Shown one piece after another: positions 1 through 9,114 of a DNA stretch of 44,356 bases (its first letter is position 1; every line of letters begins with the position of its first letter). The position numbers and the translations under genes were made by a program. Below the pieces are notes generated by a model. That model worked only from the letters and a program-made list of their open reading frames with translations, made no database searches and was not told the origin of the DNA. Source of the DNA: Clostridium sp. CAG:452 (GTDB lineage Bacteria > Bacillota > Clostridia > TANB77 > CAG-508); assembly GCA_000434035.1 (NCBI GenBank), contig FR893524.1, positions 146,290 through 190,645 of the forward strand. Reading direction: 5' to 3'.

Positions 1-159
1 GAACTAAAAGTTCTATTTGAAAAACAAGATGGAGAATATATAAAAGGACACACAACAAATTATTTGGTTGTTAAAGCGAAAGAAACCGAATTAGAAAATC
101 AAATAAAAGACGTAAAAATTGTTTCAAGAGATAATCTAGAATTAATTGGAGAAATGTAA
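1..159 (+). CDS. mtaB: C-terminal end of MtaB-like tRNA methylthiotransferase (partial)
   Basis: The first 52 codons in frame 1, ending at TAA 157-159, are the 3' end of a gene that starts before the window. The residues (KVLFEKQDGEYIKGHTTNY, then a charged strand ending LIGEM) resemble the C-terminal TRAM RNA-binding domain of MtaB/MiaB radical-SAM methylthiotransferases, which add a methylthio group to hypermodified A37 of tRNA. The radical-SAM and Fe-S binding parts are outside the window, so the assignment rests on the tail alone. MtaB is my preferred member because of the GH(T/S)xNY pattern; another TRAM protein is possible. Confidence 0.6.
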   Translation, partial: ELKVLFEKQDGEYIKGHTTNYLVVKAKETELENQIKDVKIVSRDNLELIGEM

Positions 160-213
160 CAAAACTGTAACAATTTTGCAACGCAAATATAATATTTTTT
201 TGACAAAAATGTC

Positions 214-242
214 TTGATAAAAAAATGTATTTATAGTATAAA
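214..242 (+). promoter_or_regulatory. sigma-A type promoter for the 348-728 gene
   Basis: TTGATA (214-219) and TATAAA (237-242) are separated by 17 bases in the gap after the mtaB end. The gap 160-347 holds nothing else that I can call a gene. Confidence 0.6.
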
Positions 243-347
243 ATGTATATAAGAATTGTTCGAAAATAAAATTGTATATAAATATGAATAGTTCTACGTT
301 ACAAAAGAGTGGTATGAAATACATATCAATAAAGGAGGAGAAACGAA

Positions 348-728
348 ATGGGAGAAAATCCATTAAATGAAGGAGTAAACGAAATAGAAAATGGTGCTGT
401 AAAAAACATTGCAGATGCTTTAAAAAATGCAAGTGTTAATTCAGTAGAAGGAACAATAGGAGAAAGTGAAAGCGGAGAAAATAACGCAAGCGGATCAATA
501 GGAAGCGAATTTAAAGTAGCTAGAACTAATTTACCAGAAAAAACAGGATTCTGGACAAAAGTAAAAAATGCTTTATTGTATGATGTTGAAGTTGAATTAA
601 CTCCATATCAACAAAAAGTAGAAGATGAAATAAATGATTTCTTACATCAAGAAGTAACATGGCAATCATTTAAAAACTTCTTATTTAAAGAAGTTCCAAT
701 TACATATAAAGGAAAAAGAATATTCTAA
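348..728 (+). CDS. conserved-looking hypothetical protein, 126 aa
   Basis: I do not recognise this gene. It begins at ATG 348, well spaced from a strong AAGGAGGAG site, and has its own promoter and terminator, so it appears to be a single-gene transcript. The first ~55 residues are acidic, Asn/Gly/Ser-rich and low in complexity (likely disordered). The C-terminal ~65 residues (from KTGFWTKVKNALLYD to the end, ITYKGKRIF) have an amphipathic, aromatic-rich pattern that looks folded. There is no signal peptide and no membrane segment, so a cytosolic location is inferred. Codon usage matches the neighbouring housekeeping genes, so there is no sign of recent transfer. Confidence 0.7.
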   Translation: MGENPLNEGVNEIENGAVKNIADALKNASVNSVEGTIGESESGENNASGSIGSEFKVARTNLPEKTGFWTKVKNALLYDVEVELTPYQQKVEDEINDFLHQEVTWQSFKNFLFKEVPITYKGKRIF

Positions 729-749
729 TTTAAAAGTATAAAAAAGTTA

Positions 750-779
750 AAAAGAACACTTGAAAAGTGTTCTTTTTTG
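750..779 (+). terminator. rho-independent terminator
   Basis: AAGAACACT and AGTGTTCTT form a 9-bp stem with a 5-nt loop followed by TTTTTT, directly downstream of the 348-728 gene. Confidence 0.9.
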
Positions 780-901
780 ATATACAATTGCACTGTTAAA
801 ATATAAAAAGTAGGGAATAATAAAACATAATAGAGTAACTTATTTAATAATATTTAAATGAGAAAACTATATATATTACCTACAAAAAGGAGAGGATTTA
901 A

Positions 902-1915
902 ATGGCAGTTAAAGTAGCTATTAATGGTTTTGGACGTATAGGACGTCTTGCATTTAGACAAATGTTTGGAGCAGAAGGATATGAAATTGTTGCAATAAAC
1001 GATTTAACAAGTCCAACAATGCTTGCACACTTATTAAAATATGATTCAGCACAAAAAAGATATGAAAAAGCTGATACAGTAGTTGCAGGAGAAGATTCAA
1101 TAACAGTAGACGGAAAAACAATAAAAATATATGCAGAAAAAGATGCAATAAATCTTCCATGGGGAGAATTAGGAGTAGATGTTGTATTAGAATGTACAGG
1201 ATTCTACACAACTAAAGAAAAAGCAGAAGCTCATATAAAAGCAGGAGCAAAAAAAGTAGTTATATCTGCACCAGCAGGTAAAGACTTACCAACAGTAGTA
1301 TTCGGAGTAAATGAAAATATATTAAAAGCAGAAGATACAGTTATATCAGCAGCATCATGTACAACAAACTGCTTAGCACCAATGGCAAAAGCATTAAATG
1401 ATTTTGCACCTATTCAATCAGGAATAATGACAACAGTTCATGCATACACAGGTGACCAAATGCTATTAGACGGACCACACAGAAAAGGTGATTTAAGAAG
1501 AGCAAGAGCAGGAGCTATAAATATAGTACCTAACTCAACAGGTGCTGCAAAAGCAATAGGATTAGTTATTCCAGAATTAAATGGAAAATTAATAGGATCT
1601 GCACAAAGAGTTCCAGTTCCAACAGGATCTACAACAATACTTATAGCAGTTGTTAAAGGAGAAGACATTACAGTAGAAAAAATAAATGAAGCAATGAAAA
1701 ATGCTTCAAGTGCATCATTTGGATATACAGAAGAACCATTAGTATCTTCTGATATAATAGGAATTACTTATGGATCTTTATTTGATGCAACCCAAACAAT
1801 GGTAACAGAAGTAGAAAAAGGATTATATCAAGTTCAAGTAGTAGCTTGGTATGATAATGAAAATTCTTACACAAGTCAAATGGTAAGAACAATAAAATAC
1901 TTTGCAGAATTATAA
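902..1915 (+). CDS. gap: glyceraldehyde-3-phosphate dehydrogenase (type I)
   Basis: This cytosolic glycolytic enzyme oxidises and phosphorylates glyceraldehyde 3-phosphate to 1,3-bisphosphoglycerate with NAD+. The 337-aa length is standard. The N-terminal Rossmann motif INGFGRIGR is at residues 7-15. The catalytic cysteine lies in SAASCTTNCLAP near residue 153. The C-terminal WYDNENSY motif is present. ATG 902 follows an AAAAGGAGAGG site. It is the first gene of a glycolytic cluster (gap, pgk, tpiA, gpmI, eno), separated from pgk by a 299-base gap with repeat elements, so pgk may also be transcribed separately. No frame disruption and no in-frame CGG were found. Confidence 0.98.
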   Translation: MAVKVAINGFGRIGRLAFRQMFGAEGYEIVAINDLTSPTMLAHLLKYDSAQKRYEKADTVVAGEDSITVDGKTIKIYAEKDAINLPWGELGVDVVLECTGFYTTKEKAEAHIKAGAKKVVISAPAGKDLPTVVFGVNENILKAEDTVISAASCTTNCLAPMAKALNDFAPIQSGIMTTVHAYTGDQMLLDGPHRKGDLRRARAGAINIVPNSTGAAKAIGLVIPELNGKLIGSAQRVPVPTGSTTILIAVVKGEDITVEKINEAMKNASSASFGYTEEPLVSSDIIGITYGSLFDATQTMVTEVEKGLYQVQVVAWYDNENSYTSQMVRTIKYFAEL

Positions 1916-2214
1916 TATAAGAATTTAGAAGTGTGAAGTGTGAAGTGAGAGGAGTGTGAAGAGAAAAACCAATAAAGGCTAACTCAAATGCACACCTCAT
2001 ACTTCTAACCTCACACTTTATATTATAGTAGGAAATTTCTCATTTCCTAGTATATAAAAGTGCTATAATCGCTATTGCCTTTGAGATTTCCTCATTTCAT
2101 TCGGAAACTCAAATCGGCGAGAACAAGGGGCGACTAAAGTCGCTTTGTTATAAGATAATAGTTTATGCCTTTTGCAGGCAAAATAGCAAAAACATAGAAA
2201 GGAATGAATTAATC
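1916..2214. other. gap-pgk intergenic region with repeats
   Basis: No gene is visible. From 1928 to about 2020 there is an AAGTGTGAAGTG-type direct repeat and an inverted, imperfect copy (CACACCTCATACTTCTAACC...), which could fold into a long hairpin. This is followed by a dispersed repeat (2065-2126) and by short palindromes such as GCGACTAAAGTCGC (around 2130) and TGCCTTTTGCAGGCA (around 2165). It is probably untranslated leader or repeat-derived spacer. Confidence 0.6.
2065..2126 (+). repeat. 62-bp dispersed repeat, copy 1
   Basis: Matches the reverse complement of 29832-29893 at about 56 of 62 positions (counted by eye). Both copies are intergenic. Confidence 0.85.
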
Positions 2215-3405
2215 ATGAACAAAAAAACAGTTAAAGATATAGATGTAAATGGTAAAAAAGTATTAGTAAGATGCGACTTTAATGTTCCAATAGATAGCGA
2301 AACAGGAAAGATTACAGATAATAGAAGAATTAGAGCAGCACTTCCTACAATACAATATTTACTAGATCATAATGCAAAAGTTATACTTTGCTCACATTTA
2401 GGAAGACCAAAAGGAGAATTTAATTTAAAATATTCTTTAAAACCAGTAGCAGAAGAACTTTCTAAATTATTAAACAAAGATGTAAAACTTGCAAAAGATG
2501 TTATAGGAGAAAGTGCAAAAGAACTTACATCTAATATGAAAGAAGGAGACATTGTATTACTAGAAAATGTAAGATTTCACAAAGAAGAAGAACAAAATGC
2601 TCCAGAATATTCAAAAGCTCTAGCAAGCATGGCAGAAATATATGTAAATGATGCATTCGGAACAGCTCATAGGGCGCATAGCTCAACAACGGGGGTTGCA
2701 GATTATTTGCCAGCAGTATCAGGATTCTTAATTGAAAAAGAATTAGAGTTTTTAGGAGGAGCATTAGAGAATCCTAAGCATCCATTTGTAGCAATACTTG
2801 GAGGAGCAAAAGTTTCAGATAAAATTGGAGTAATAGAAAATTTATTAGATAAAGTAGATACTTTGATAATTGGTGGAGGAATGGCATACACATTTTATAA
2901 AGCACAAGGTCATCACATAGGAACATCAATTTGCGAAGAAGATAAATTAGATTTAGCAAAAAGCATTTTAGAAAAAGCACAAGAAAAAGGAGTAAAACTA
3001 TTACTTCCTGTAGATAACCATGTGTCTTCTGAATATTCAAACAATGGAGAAGAAAAAATGGTTGATTCAACAGAAATTCCAGATGGATTTATGGGATTAG
3101 ACATAGGGCCAAAAACAATAGAAAAATTTGAAGAAGCAGTAAAAGATGCGAAAACAGTAGTATGGAATGGACCACTTGGAGTTTGTGAATTTGATAAATT
3201 TGCAACAGGAACAAAAGCAGTTGCGACAATGCTTTCTAAATTAGATGCAATAACAATAATAGGTGGAGGAGACTCTGCAGCAGCAATAGAAAAATTAGGA
3301 TTAGCAGATAAAATGACACATATTTCAACAGGAGGAGGAGCATCACTAGAATTCCTAGAAGGAAAGACTTTGCCAGGTATTGCATGCTTACAAGACAAAG
3401 AGTAA
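2215..3405 (+). CDS. pgk: phosphoglycerate kinase
   Basis: Transfers the acyl phosphate of 1,3-bisphosphoglycerate to ADP in the cytosol, making ATP and 3-phosphoglycerate. The 396-aa length is typical. The N-terminal substrate signature KVLVRCDFNVP (about residues 14-24) and the hinge and nucleotide-binding stretches (LGGAKVSDKI, GGGDSAAA, STGGGASLE) are all present. ATG 2215 is preceded by GAAAGGA. It is the second gene of the glycolytic cluster, followed by tpiA after a repeat-bearing spacer of about 140 bases. The frame is intact and codon use is ordinary. Confidence 0.98.
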   Translation: MNKKTVKDIDVNGKKVLVRCDFNVPIDSETGKITDNRRIRAALPTIQYLLDHNAKVILCSHLGRPKGEFNLKYSLKPVAEELSKLLNKDVKLAKDVIGESAKELTSNMKEGDIVLLENVRFHKEEEQNAPEYSKALASMAEIYVNDAFGTAHRAHSSTTGVADYLPAVSGFLIEKELEFLGGALENPKHPFVAILGGAKVSDKIGVIENLLDKVDTLIIGGGMAYTFYKAQGHHIGTSICEEDKLDLAKSILEKAQEKGVKLLLPVDNHVSSEYSNNGEEKMVDSTEIPDGFMGLDIGPKTIEKFEEAVKDAKTVVWNGPLGVCEFDKFATGTKAVATMLSKLDAITIIGGGDSAAAIEKLGLADKMTHISTGGGASLEFLEGKTLPGIACLQDKE

Positions 3406-3458
3406 AAAACAAATGAAAATGTACAATCTACTAATTTTGATTTGTTTTAAAGATATAT

Positions 3459-3530
3459 GTAGGGGCGTATTGCATACGCCCAAAATGAAATGAAAAAATT
3501 AATATTGTATAGGCGGATTTTGTTTCCGCT
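3459..3530. repeat. short GC-rich palindromic repeats between pgk and tpiA
   Basis: 3459-3481 contains GTAGGGGCGTAT followed by its inverted arm ATACGCCC. 3511-3530 contains AGGCGGA...TCCGCT. A related fragment (TTGCATACGCCA) recurs after tpiA near 4300. Relatives beginning GTAGGGG occur at 16381 and 44272. Confidence 0.65.
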
Positions 3531-3546
3531 AAAAAAGGAGAAAAGT

Positions 3547-4296
3547 ATGAGAAAAAAAGTAATCGCAGGAAATTGGAAGATGAACAAACTCCCAAATGAA
3601 GCAATAGATTTTATTATAGAGCTTGAACCATTAGTAAAAAATACAGAAAATGAAGTAGTTATATGTGTACCATATACAGATTTATTCTATTGCTTAATGC
3701 ATGCACAAGGAACTAACATAAAAATAGGTGCACAAAATATGAATGCAGAAGAAAAAGGAGCATATACAGGAGAAGTTTCAGGTGAAATGCTAAAAGCAAT
3801 TGGTGTAGAATATGTTATAATAGGACACTCAGAAAGAAGAGCATATTATAATGAAACAGATGAAAGTGTTAATAAAAAGCTAAAAAAAGCATTAAGCTTA
3901 GGGTTAAAACCAATAGTTTGCGTAGGAGAAAGCTTAGAAGAAAGAGAAGCTGGAAATGCAAAAGAAATAGTTACAACTCAAACAAAACTTGCATTAGATG
4001 GCTTATCTAACGAAGAAGTAGAAAAAACTATAATTGCATATGAGCCAATTTGGGCAATAGGAACAGGAAAAACAGCAACAAAAGAAGATGCAAATGAAAC
4101 AATTAAATGGATTAGAGAAGAAATTGAAAAAATATATGGAAATTCTGTATCAGATAGTGTTATAATACAATACGGTGGAAGTGTAAAATCTTCAAATGCA
4201 AAAGAACTATTTGAAATGTCTGATATAGATGGTGGCCTAGTGGGCGGAGCAAGTCTAAAAGCAGACGAATTCGCAAAAATAGTAAATTACAAATAA
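3547..4296 (+). CDS. tpiA: triosephosphate isomerase
   Basis: Interconverts dihydroxyacetone phosphate and glyceraldehyde 3-phosphate. It has 249 aa from ATG 3547, which has AAAGGAG at the right distance. An in-frame upstream ATG at 3490 lies within repeat sequence and would add 19 residues that do not belong to the family. Family landmarks are GNWKMN with the active-site lysine near residue 12, the catalytic histidine in IIGHSERR, the catalytic glutamate in YEPIWAIGTG, and the phosphate loop YGGSVKSSN. It sits between pgk and gpmI. Confidence 0.98.
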   Translation: MRKKVIAGNWKMNKLPNEAIDFIIELEPLVKNTENEVVICVPYTDLFYCLMHAQGTNIKIGAQNMNAEEKGAYTGEVSGEMLKAIGVEYVIIGHSERRAYYNETDESVNKKLKKALSLGLKPIVCVGESLEEREAGNAKEIVTTQTKLALDGLSNEEVEKTIIAYEPIWAIGTGKTATKEDANETIKWIREEIEKIYGNSVSDSVIIQYGGSVKSSNAKELFEMSDIDGGLVGGASLKADEFAKIVNYK

Positions 4297-4344
4297 AATA
4301 TTGCATACGCCACTATAAATACAAACAAGAGAAACGGGGAAAAT

Positions 4345-5874
4345 ATGATGGATAAAAAATTAACAATGCTTATGATACTAGATGGATTTGGAATAAATGA
4401 AAACGAAAAAGGAAATGCAGTAAAACTTGCAAAGACACCAGTATTAGACAAACTAATGAAACAAAATCCAACAACAGTAATAAAGACTAGTGGATTAGAT
4501 GTAGGATTACCTGAAGGACAAATGGGAAATTCAGAAGTAGGACATACAAACATAGGAGCAGGTAGAATTGTTTACCAAGAATTAACAAGAATTACAAAAT
4601 CAATTGAGGATGGTGACTTCTTTAGTAATCCAGAATTAGTTGATGCAATAGAAAACTGCAAAAAGAATCATACCAAATTACATATAATGGGACTATTATC
4701 AGATGGTGGTGTGCATAGCCACATAAGACATTTATATGGATTATTAGAACTTGCAAAAAGAAAAGACTTTGAAGATGTATATGTTCATTGTTTCCTAGAT
4801 GGAAGAGATACTCCACCTGCATCTGGAGAAGGATACATAGCAGAACTAGAAAAGAAAATGCAAGAAAAAGGTGTTGGGAAAATTGCAACAATATCAGGAA
4901 GATATTATGCAATGGATAGAGATAACCGTTGGGACAGAGTAGAAAAAGCATATAAGGCATTAGTAAAAGGAGAGGGAATAAAAGCAAATTCTGCAATAGC
5001 TGGAATAGAAGAATCTTATCAAAAAGAAGTATTTGATGAGTTTGTAGAACCAACAGTAATATGTAACGATGAAAATCCAATAGCAACAATAGCTAAAAAT
5101 GATTCTGTAATATTCTTTAATTATAGAAAAGATAGAGCAAGAGAAATTACAAGAAGTTTAGTAGATAAAGAATTTGATAAATTTGAAAGAGAATATTTCC
5201 CATTATATTATGTATGCTTTACAACTTATGATGCTACAATAGAAAATGTTCATATTGCATTTAAAGAACAAGAACTAAAAAATACTTATGGAGAAGTAAT
5301 TGCAAAAAATGGATTAAAACAATTAAGAATTGCAGAAACAGAAAAATATGCACACGTAACATTTTTCTTTAATGGAGGAGAAGAAAAACAATATCCAGGA
5401 GAAGATAGAATTTTAGTTCCTTCACCAAAAGTTGCAACATATGATTTACAACCAGAGATGAGCGCAATAGAAGTTACAGATAAAGTAGTAGAAGCAATAG
5501 AATCTAAAAAATATGATACGATAATTTTAAATTATGCAAATCCAGATATGGTAGGACATACAGGAGTTTTAGAAGCAGCAATAAAAGCAATAGAAACAAT
5601 AGATGAGTGCGTAGGAAGAGTAGTAAAAGCAGTAGAAGATGTAAATGGAGTGCTATTAATTACAGCTGATCACGGAAATTCAGAACAAATGATAGACTAT
5701 GCAACAGGAGAACCTCATACAGCACATACAACAAATCCTGTACCATTAATATTAGTTGGAAAAGATGCAAAGCTAAAAGAAGGACGTTTAGCAGACCTAG
5801 CTCCAACAATGTTAGATATATTAGGAATAGAAAAACCAGAAGAAATGACAGGTGAAAGCCTAATAGAGAAATAA
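4345..5874 (+). CDS. gpmI: 2,3-bisphosphoglycerate-independent phosphoglycerate mutase
   Basis: Interconverts 3- and 2-phosphoglycerate using two Mn ions and a phosphoserine intermediate. The 509-aa length is standard. The N-terminal metal site LDGFG and the catalytic serine in QMGNSEVGH (about residue 63) are present, as are the substrate residues GRDTPP and GRYYAMDRD. The C-terminal metal ligands lie in NYANPDMVGHTG and TADHGN. Two adjacent ATG codons (4345, 4348) are possible starts after GGGGAAA. It follows tpiA and precedes the scaffold/GGGtGRT pair. Confidence 0.98.
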   Translation: MMDKKLTMLMILDGFGINENEKGNAVKLAKTPVLDKLMKQNPTTVIKTSGLDVGLPEGQMGNSEVGHTNIGAGRIVYQELTRITKSIEDGDFFSNPELVDAIENCKKNHTKLHIMGLLSDGGVHSHIRHLYGLLELAKRKDFEDVYVHCFLDGRDTPPASGEGYIAELEKKMQEKGVGKIATISGRYYAMDRDNRWDRVEKAYKALVKGEGIKANSAIAGIEESYQKEVFDEFVEPTVICNDENPIATIAKNDSVIFFNYRKDRAREITRSLVDKEFDKFEREYFPLYYVCFTTYDATIENVHIAFKEQELKNTYGEVIAKNGLKQLRIAETEKYAHVTFFFNGGEEKQYPGEDRILVPSPKVATYDLQPEMSAIEVTDKVVEAIESKKYDTIILNYANPDMVGHTGVLEAAIKAIETIDECVGRVVKAVEDVNGVLLITADHGNSEQMIDYATGEPHTAHTTNPVPLILVGKDAKLKEGRLADLAPTMLDILGIEKPEEMTGESLIEK

Positions 5875-5960
5875 TAGGTATTAATTTTTTAAAAATATAT
5901 GAAGCAAATTTTATGAACCACAAATCACAGCAAAGAATGAAGAATAAATAGTGAAGAGTA

Positions 5961-5981
5961 CAAATTTGCTTCGCAAATTTG
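5961..5981 (+). repeat. perfect 9-bp stem-loop in the leader of the scaffold gene
   Basis: CAAATTTGC and GCAAATTTG flank a TTC loop and end a few bases before the GGAAAGGAG ribosome binding site of the 5997 gene, so the stem could affect translation or message stability. Confidence 0.55.
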
Positions 5982-5996
5982 GAAAGGAGAATATAC

Positions 5997-6689
5997 ATGA
6001 TTTATTCAAAAGAAGTAGAAGAAATGTGTCCAGTTGCAAAAGGAGTGGACCATGGACCAGCACCAATACCAGAAGAAGGTAAATGGGTAAAATCAAAAGA
6101 AATTAAAGACATTTCAGGATTAACACACGGAATAGGATGGTGTGCACCTCAACAAGGAGCTTGTAAATTAACACTAAATGTTAAAGATGGAATAATCCAA
6201 GAAGCTTTAGTAGAAACAATAGGATGCTCAGGAATGACACACTCAGCAGCTATGGCAGGAGAAATATTAGTAGGAAAAACAATACTAGAAGCATTAAATA
6301 CGGACTTAGTATGTGATGCAATAAATACAGCTATGAGAGAATTATTCTTGCAAATAGTATATGGAAGAACACAATCAGCATTTTCAGAAGGAGGACTTCC
6401 AATAGGTGCAGGATTAGAAGACTTAGGAAAAGGAACAAGAAGCCAAACAGGTACAATATATTCAACATTAGCAAAAGGACCAAGATATCTAGAATTAGCT
6501 GAAGGATACATAACAGAAATAGGATTAGATAAAGATAACCAAATAATAGGATATAAATATGTAAATCTTGGTAAAATGATGGAAAACATCAAAAAAGGAT
6601 TAGAACCTTTAGAAGCAATAGAAAAAGCAAGTGGTCAATATGGAAGATTTGATGAGGCAGTTAAAAAAATTGACCCAAGAAAGGAGTAA
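5997..6689 (+). CDS. iron-sulfur cluster assembly scaffold-like protein (NifU N-terminal fold)
   Basis: The 230-aa protein starts at ATG 5997 after AAAGGAG. It has a NifU/IscU-like core with conserved cysteines in GIGWCAPQQGACK, in ETIGCSGMTHSAAMAGE and further on in LVCDAIN, consistent with Fe-S cluster binding. The C-terminal part contains GLPIGAGLEDLG and a charged tail. It is 6 bases upstream of the GGGtGRT gene, and I know these two families as usual neighbours. Its exact client is unknown, so I give no symbol. Its place inside a glycolytic cluster may only reflect co-expression of highly transcribed anaerobic genes. Confidence 0.8.
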   Translation: MIYSKEVEEMCPVAKGVDHGPAPIPEEGKWVKSKEIKDISGLTHGIGWCAPQQGACKLTLNVKDGIIQEALVETIGCSGMTHSAAMAGEILVGKTILEALNTDLVCDAINTAMRELFLQIVYGRTQSAFSEGGLPIGAGLEDLGKGTRSQTGTIYSTLAKGPRYLELAEGYITEIGLDKDNQIIGYKYVNLGKMMENIKKGLEPLEAIEKASGQYGRFDEAVKKIDPRKE

Positions 6690-6695
6690 TAAAAG

Positions 6696-7694
6696 ATGGC
6701 ATTATTTGAAAGTTATGAAAGAAGAATTGACCAAATAAAACCAGTAATGGAAAAATACGGAATAAAAGATTTTGAAGATGCATTAGCAATATGCAAAGAA
6801 AAAGGATTTAATCCTTATGATATAGTAAAAGGAATTCAACCAATTTGTTTTGAAAATGCTTGTTGGGCATATACATTAGGTGCTGCAATAGCAATCAAAA
6901 AAGGTTGTACAAAAGCATCTGACGCTGCAAAAGCAATAGGAGAAGGACTTCAAGCTTTTTGTATACCAGGATCTGTTGCAGATGATAGAAAAGTTGGATT
7001 AGGACATGGTAATTTAGGTGCAATGTTATTATCTGATGAAACAAAATGTTTTGCATTTTTAGCAGGACATGAAAGCTTTGCAGCAGCAGAAGGAGCAATA
7101 GGAATTGCTAAATCTGCAAACAAAGTAAGAAAAGAACCTTTAAGAGTAATATTAAATGGTTTAGGAAAAGATGCTGCACAAGTAATATCAAGAATAAATG
7201 GATTTACTTATGTAAAAACAGATTTTGATTTCTTTACAGGAAAAGTAAATGTTGTAGAAGAAATAGCATATTCAGATGGAGAAAGATCAAAAGTTAGATG
7301 CTATGGAGCAAACGATGTTAGAGAAGGTGTTGCAATAATGTGGTTAGAAGATGTTGATGTTTCAATAACAGGAAACTCAACAAACCCAACAAGATTCCAA
7401 CATCCAGTTGCAGGTACATACAAAAAAGAAAGAATTGAAGCAGGTAAGAAATACTTCTCAGTAGCTAGTGGTGGAGGAACAGGTAGAACATTACATCCAG
7501 ACAATATGGCTGCTGGACCAGCTTCTTATGGTATGACAGATACAATGGGAAGAATGCATTCAGATGCACAATTTGCAGGATCATCATCAGTTCCAGCACA
7601 CGTTGAAATGATGGGATTAATAGGAATGGGTAACAATCCAATGGTTGGAGCAACAGTTGCAGTAGCAGTTGCTTGCGAAGAAGCAATGAAATAA
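6696..7694 (+). CDS. GGGtGRT family protein
   Basis: A 332-aa member of a family named after its motif, visible here as SGGGTGRTLHPDN near residue 250. Other Gly-rich conserved blocks are GLGHGNLGAMLL, LAGHESFAAAEGA and GLIGMGNNPMVGA. Several cysteines (CFENACW and later) are compatible with a metal or cluster site, though this is inference. No membrane segment is visible. It is translationally coupled to the scaffold-like gene (GAAAGGAG site, 6-base gap) and is followed by a strong terminator. The biochemical function is not established to my knowledge. Confidence 0.85.
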   Translation: MALFESYERRIDQIKPVMEKYGIKDFEDALAICKEKGFNPYDIVKGIQPICFENACWAYTLGAAIAIKKGCTKASDAAKAIGEGLQAFCIPGSVADDRKVGLGHGNLGAMLLSDETKCFAFLAGHESFAAAEGAIGIAKSANKVRKEPLRVILNGLGKDAAQVISRINGFTYVKTDFDFFTGKVNVVEEIAYSDGERSKVRCYGANDVREGVAIMWLEDVDVSITGNSTNPTRFQHPVAGTYKKERIEAGKKYFSVASGGGTGRTLHPDNMAAGPASYGMTDTMGRMHSDAQFAGSSSVPAHVEMMGLIGMGNNPMVGATVAVAVACEEAMK

Positions 7695-7708
7695 TAATAA
7701 AAACATTG

Positions 7709-7765
7709 AAAGAGCAGTTATTTTAAACTGCTCTTTTGTATTAAGTTGCTCTTTTGTATTAAGTT
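7709..7765 (+). terminator. terminator followed by an 18-bp tandem duplication
   Basis: AAAGAGCAGTT and AACTGCTCTTT form an 11-bp stem (7709-7736). The right arm and its tail (GCTCTTTTGTATTAAGTT) are duplicated head to tail at 7730-7747 and 7748-7765. Confidence 0.85.
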
Positions 7766-7806
7766 GCTATAAATTGGGAATATATTAATATAAAGGAGGA
7801 ATTTTT

Positions 7807-9114
7807 ATGAAAGACTATTTAGCAATTGAAGAAATAAAGGCTTTAGAGGTATTAGATTCTAGAGGAAATCCAACAGTACAAGTTGAGGTTATTACAGAAG
7901 AAGGAACAAATGGAGTAGCAATGGTGCCATCAGGAGCATCAACAGGAAGCTTTGAAGCAGTAGAACTAAGAGATGGAGATAAATCAAGATATTTAGGAAA
8001 AGGCGTATTAAAAGCTGTTGAGAACATAAATAAAATAATTGCAAAAGAATTAGAAGGCATGAATGTATTTGAACAAGCAGAAATAGACAAAAAATTAATA
8101 GAAATAGATGGAACAGAAAACAAAGGCAAACTTGGAGCAAATGCAACACTTGGAGTGTCATTAGCTGTAGCAAAAGCAGCAGCAAATTCACTTGGAATGA
8201 GCTTATATAAATATATAGGAGGAGTGAATGCAAAAACATTGCCAGTTCCAATGATGAACATATTAAATGGAGGAAAACATGCAGATAATACAGTAAATAT
8301 TCAAGAATTTATGATTATGCCAGTTGGAGCAAAATCATTTAGTGAATGCTTAAGAATGTCAGCAGAAATATATCATACATTAAAAAAAGTTTTAAAAGCA
8401 AAAGGATTGGCAACAGGTGTTGGGGATGAAGGAGGATTTGCACCAAATTTATCAAGTGATGAAGAAGCACTAAAACTTATAGTAGAAGCAATAAGCAAAG
8501 CTGGATACAAACCAGGAGAAGACGTAGTACTAGCATTAGATGTAGCTAGTACAGAAATGTATGATGAAGCTAAAAAAATAGGAAAAGAAGGATGCTATTA
8601 TTTTTGGAAAACGGAAGAATTAAAAACAGAAGATGAAATGATAGAATATTTGGAAGATTTAGCAAATAAATATCCAATAATATCAATAGAAGATGGATTA
8701 GCAGAAGAAGATTGGGAAGGATGGAGAAAACTAACCGAAAAATTAGGAAATAAACTACAATTAGTTGGAGATGACCTATTTGTAACAAACATAAAGAGAT
8801 TACAAAAAGGATTAGACAATAAAATAGCAAATAGTATATTAATAAAATTAAATCAAATAGGAACATTAACAGAAACAGTGGATGCAATAGAATTAGCAAA
8901 GAAAAACGGATACACAGCAGTAGTATCACACCGTTCAGGTGAAACAGAAGATACAACACTTGCAGATGTGGCAGTAGCAACAAATGCAGGACAAATAAAA
9001 ACAGGAGCACCATGCAGGACAGATAGAGTAGCAAAATATAACAGACTATTAAACATAGAAGCAGAATTAGAAGATTTAGCAATATATCCAGGGCACAATG
9101 GATTAAACAAGTGA
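7807..9114 (+). CDS. eno: enolase
   Basis: Dehydrates 2-phosphoglycerate to phosphoenolpyruvate; Mg-dependent and cytosolic. The 435-aa length is standard. Visible landmarks are EVLDSRGNPT at the N terminus, the flexible loop GASTGSFEA, NGGKHADN, GVGDEGGFAPN, the Mg ligands in LALDVAS, SIEDGLAEEDW and VGDDLFVTN, and the catalytic lysine/histidine region LIKLNQIGTLTET...VVSHRSGETED. ATG 7807 follows AAAGGAGG. It completes the glycolytic cluster. Its stop overlaps a GGGACAGTCCC-type repeat. Confidence 0.98.
   Translation: MKDYLAIEEIKALEVLDSRGNPTVQVEVITEEGTNGVAMVPSGASTGSFEAVELRDGDKSRYLGKGVLKAVENINKIIAKELEGMNVFEQAEIDKKLIEIDGTENKGKLGANATLGVSLAVAKAAANSLGMSLYKYIGGVNAKTLPVPMMNILNGGKHADNTVNIQEFMIMPVGAKSFSECLRMSAEIYHTLKKVLKAKGLATGVGDEGGFAPNLSSDEEALKLIVEAISKAGYKPGEDVVLALDVASTEMYDEAKKIGKEGCYYFWKTEELKTEDEMIEYLEDLANKYPIISIEDGLAEEDWEGWRKLTEKLGNKLQLVGDDLFVTNIKRLQKGLDNKIANSILIKLNQIGTLTETVDAIELAKKNGYTAVVSHRSGETEDTTLADVAVATNAGQIKTGAPCRTDRVAKYNRLLNIEAELEDLAIYPGHNGLNK

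Noticed and set aside
3490..3546. Upstream ATG for tpiA giving 19 extra residues
   Set aside because: It runs through a GC-rich repeat, and ATG 3547 has a proper AAAGGAG and matches the family start.
7892..9110. Several long leucine-rich antisense frames under eno and other glycolytic genes
   Set aside because: They mirror AT-rich codon bias of the + strand genes and have no ribosome binding sites.
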